This document shows positions 61,813 to 64,000 of a stretch of DNA of 64,000 bases, piece by piece; within the stretch, counting starts at the first letter, position 1, and every line of letters starts with the position of its first letter. The DNA comes from CBDATB01 sp965199745. Its GTDB lineage: Bacteria; Bacteroidota; Bacteroidia; Cytophagales; Flammeovirgaceae. Below the pieces are notes generated by a model, which did not search any database, was not told the origin of the DNA, and saw only the letters and a list, made by a program, of their open reading frames with translations. The position numbers were made by a program, and so were the translations under genes. The DNA is taken from positions 1 to 64,000 of the forward strand of contig CBDATB010000014.1 of the NCBI GenBank assembly GCA_965199745.1, written 5' to 3'.

Positions 61813-62440
61813 AGACACAGCAGAATTAGCGCATTACTATTTGTCGAATGACAGCGATTGGGAAGTCGTCGCTTTTAGTGTGAATCATGAATATATTCAT
61901 TCGAAAGCGTTCAAAGGCTTGCCCATTGTGGCATTTGAAAATATTGAAAAAAAATACCCACCCGAAACCCACCGCTTCTTCGCACCGATGACAGCTGCCA
62001 GAATGAACCAGTTAAGAGAAAAAATATACCGACAAATAAAAGACAAAGGTTATCAGTGTATTAGCTATGTTAACTCTAGAGTGAGTATTTGTAACACAAA
62101 ATTTGGAGAAAATTGTTTTATTCTTGAAGATAATACTATTCAGCCTTTCGTTAGTGTTGGAAATAATGTAGTATTGTGGAGTGGCAATCATATAGGACAC
62201 CACAGTGTAATTAAAGACCACGTATTCTTTACTTCTCATGTAGTGCTTTCGGGGCACTGTGAGGTGGAGAATAATTGTTTTTTGGGCGTAAATGCCACCG
62301 TCAAAGACCGTATTCAACTGGCGCAAGGTACATTGGTAGGCATGTCTGCTAGCATCACTAAGCACACAGAAGCTTGGGGGGTATATACAGGCAATCCTGC
62401 ACGGAAAAAAGGGAATAAACCGAGTTATGAGATATATTGA
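61784..62440 (+). CDS. NeuD/PglD-like sugar O/N-acetyltransferase
   Basis: 218 residues. An N-terminal nucleotide-sugar-binding half (KVIIFGTEDTAELAHYYL, VVAFSVNHEY) is followed by hexapeptide repeats forming a left-handed helix (FGENCFILEDNTIQPFVSVGNN, then WSGNHIGHHSVIKDHVFFTSHVVLSGHCEVENNCFLGVNATV). The catalytic histidine is likely within GHHSVI. It ends GVYTGNPARKKG, typical of such acetyltransferases. It may act on the amino sugar made by the DegT enzyme. Confidence 0.88.
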   Translation: MNKVIIFGTEDTAELAHYYLSNDSDWEVVAFSVNHEYIHSKAFKGLPIVAFENIEKKYPPETHRFFAPMTAARMNQLREKIYRQIKDKGYQCISYVNSRVSICNTKFGENCFILEDNTIQPFVSVGNNVVLWSGNHIGHHSVIKDHVFFTSHVVLSGHCEVENNCFLGVNATVKDRIQLAQGTLVGMSASITKHTEAWGVYTGNPARKKGNKPSYEIY

Positions 62441-62459
62441 CTGTCAAACATATTAAATA

Positions 62460-63395
62460 ATGATGAAATGGATAAAAAAAGGGTTAATTTTCGCCCCAAA
62501 CAGCAAACCATTTAGCTGGATTAAAAGATATGCTTCACAGCCAGTAGTAGATACCGAAGAAAAGAACCTAAGAATATACTTTTCTACTAGAGACGAAAAA
62601 GGCAGAAGCCTAATCACTTTTCTTGAAACAGACAAAGAATATCCCGAGAAAGTTGTTTATGTCCATGACAAACCCATACTCCCATTGGGAGAGATGGGTA
62701 CATTTGATGATAACGGCATGATGCCCTCATGCATCGTTAGGTACAAAGAGGAAAAAAGATTATACTACATCGGCTGGAATCCTCAAAAAACAGTCTCTTA
62801 CAAGTTAGCTGTCGGATTAGCAATAAGCACAGACAATGGCAAAACCTTTAGCAGGTATTCCCAAGGACCTATATGTGATAGAGAGCCGAGTGAACCATTC
62901 TTTAATAGCACAACTTGCGTGCTTAGGGAAGAAAATCAATGGAAAATGTGGTATATATCTTGTACAGGGTGGAGAGTTATTAATAACTGGCCAGAACCTG
63001 AATATCATATTAAATATGCCACCTCTTCAAATGGAATTCACTGGATAAAAACAGGTTTAGTTTGTATTGATTATGATGAGCATACACGGGCTATCGCCGG
63101 GCCCTGTGTATATACAGAAGATAATCTATATAAAATGTTCTATTCATACAGAGGAATAAAAAATTATAGAAACTCAACTGAACAATCTTACAAAATCGGC
63201 TATGCCGAATCAGAAGATGGTATACACTGGCAAAGAAAAGATAAAGAGATAAATTTATACCCGAGTACGCAGGGATGGGACGCAATCATGAATGAATATG
63301 CTGCAACTTACCTGTACAAGGGTAAGAGATATTTAATATACAACGGAGATGGCTTCGGTAAAACTGGTTTCGGGTACGCTACGTTAGAAAAATAA
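62460..63395 (+). CDS. Five-bladed beta-propeller protein (GH43/GH32-like), polysaccharide locus
   Basis: 311 residues with repeated propeller blades: LRIYFSTRDEKGRS, RLYYIGWNPQ, AISTDNGKTFSRYSQGP, WKMWYISCTGW, IKYATSSNGIHWIKTG, YKMFYSYRG, IGYAESEDGIHWQRKD and KRYLIYNGDGFGKTGFGYA. These SxDGxxW blades are those of glycosidase-like five-bladed propellers often found in O-antigen loci. No secretion signal is present, so a cytosolic, possibly non-hydrolytic role is likely. Specific activity unknown. Confidence 0.8.
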   Translation: MMKWIKKGLIFAPNSKPFSWIKRYASQPVVDTEEKNLRIYFSTRDEKGRSLITFLETDKEYPEKVVYVHDKPILPLGEMGTFDDNGMMPSCIVRYKEEKRLYYIGWNPQKTVSYKLAVGLAISTDNGKTFSRYSQGPICDREPSEPFFNSTTCVLREENQWKMWYISCTGWRVINNWPEPEYHIKYATSSNGIHWIKTGLVCIDYDEHTRAIAGPCVYTEDNLYKMFYSYRGIKNYRNSTEQSYKIGYAESEDGIHWQRKDKEINLYPSTQGWDAIMNEYAATYLYKGKRYLIYNGDGFGKTGFGYATLEK

Positions 63396-63405
63396 CGCCA
63401 GCAAT

Positions 63406-64000
63406 ATGAACATAACCTTGAGTATATGCATTCCTACTTATAATCATAAAAATTACATAAAGGCATGTCTGGATGGAATAATTATGCAAAACACAAATTT
63501 TGCGTTCGAAGCATTGGTAGGAGATGACCATTCTACTGACGGTACTACAGAAATTATAAAACAGTATGCAAAAAAATCTCCTGATAAAATCATTCCTATT
63601 CTCCACCCATACAATCTATCTAAAATTAGATTCATACCAGGAAAAGAAAATTTCACTTATCTCTTAGAAAAATCAAGGGGAAAATACATAGCGATATGCG
63701 AAGGCGATGACTACTGGACAGACCCCTATAAACTCCAAAAACAAATAGACTTCTTAGAAGAACACCCTGATTATGCTCTCTGTTTCACAGATGTGAACAA
63801 ACTAAACCAAAACACAGGCAAAATTACTAATACATTGATAAAAAATTCTTACTTATCGGCTAAACCCATGCCCGAGTATTTCACCTATAAAGATTATTTT
63901 AAAAATTATTTTTTCTCCCCTACCCTTACCTCAGTCTTTAGAAATCATATTGACATAAAAGCTATTAAACCTTGGTTTGTAAAATGCGGCTACGGAGACC
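63406..64000 (+). CDS. GT2-family glycosyltransferase, cut by window end
   Basis: The gene starts at ATG 63406 (MNITLSICIPTYNHKNYIKA) and runs open to the last base, so at least 198 residues are encoded. GT-A fold marks are VGDDHSTDGTTEII, the DxD-region CEGDDYWTDPYKLQKQIDFLEEHPDY, and CFTDVN. Such enzymes add one sugar from a UDP- or dTDP-sugar to the lipid-linked glycan. It follows the propeller gene by 10 bp and continues the same transcript. Confidence 0.9.
   Translation, partial: MNITLSICIPTYNHKNYIKACLDGIIMQNTNFAFEALVGDDHSTDGTTEIIKQYAKKSPDKIIPILHPYNLSKIRFIPGKENFTYLLEKSRGKYIAICEGDDYWTDPYKLQKQIDFLEEHPDYALCFTDVNKLNQNTGKITNTLIKNSYLSAKPMPEYFTYKDYFKNYFFSPTLTSVFRNHIDIKAIKPWFVKCGYGD

Overview
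ORGANISM. The window looks like chromosome of a low-GC Bacteroidota, probably Cytophagales-like. It carries a C-terminal type IX secretion sorting domain, a SusC/SusD pair, a DAHP synthase fused to chorismate mutase, stand-alone PurS, LpxD, menaquinone MenB, a eukaryote-like branching enzyme, and several promoters of the Bacteroidota form TTTG/TTG-N17-20-TAnnTTTG. LAYOUT. 1-17.4 kb is mostly housekeeping: end of a large T9SS-secreted protein, free Met-R-sulfoxide reductase, tilS, glgB, lpxD, an iodotyrosine-deiodinase-like flavoprotein, PspC, a small membrane protein plus DUF368, DAHP synthase/chorismate mutase, menB, desaturase, purS, an outer-membrane barrel, ahcY, and a serine hydrolase that keeps only part of the usual GH3/beta-lactamase fusion. 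17.4-28.6 kb is an accessory defence island starting exactly at the 3' end of tRNA-Ser(UGA). It holds a serine recombinase broken in two by a foreign beta-helix pseudogene. Next comes an operon with an EcoRI orthologue, its methyltransferase, two ThsB-type TIR proteins, a DUF2188 protein and a multi-TM protein. Then comes a second restriction-modification pair of unknown specificity. Both cassettes are bounded by inverted copies of one leader-plus-XRE-regulator segment, and the joints carry copies of the recombinase 3' end packed with tiny perfect hairpins. A methyltransferase remnant lies just beyond. 28.7-32.1 kb: a glycosyltransferase, an anti-sigma-like membrane protein, a barrel protein, recX and a response regulator. 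32.1-51.9 kb is a minus-strand cluster of about 20 kb headed by a promoter, SusC and SusD. It continues with two alpha/beta hydrolases, an HpaI-type aldolase, a bicupin, three NTF2/SnoaL-like proteins with eight domains in all, a HisD-family dehydrogenase, a sodium:solute symporter, an SDR, a MetE-like catalytic domain and, translationally coupled to it, a PBP4-type peptidase. It has no glycoside hydrolase, so it probably imports and degrades a small non-glycan compound. It contains a nearly exact 461-bp tandem duplication and older duplicated fragments. 52-56.5 kb: DUF1015, a SAM methyltransferase, an M42 peptidase and a glycosyltransferase. 56.6-64 kb: murG followed by a surface-polysaccharide locus (PglK-like ABC exporter, DegT aminotransferase, WbqC, methyltransferase remnant, NeuD-like acetyltransferase, beta-propeller protein, GT2 cut by the window end). 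MAIN POINTS. The strongest candidates for something undescribed are (1) the modular defence island, with EcoRI and TIR/TM genes in one operon, inverted regulator copies and hairpin modules present or absent between copies, and (2) the SusCD-linked SnoaL/MetE/HisD catabolic cluster.
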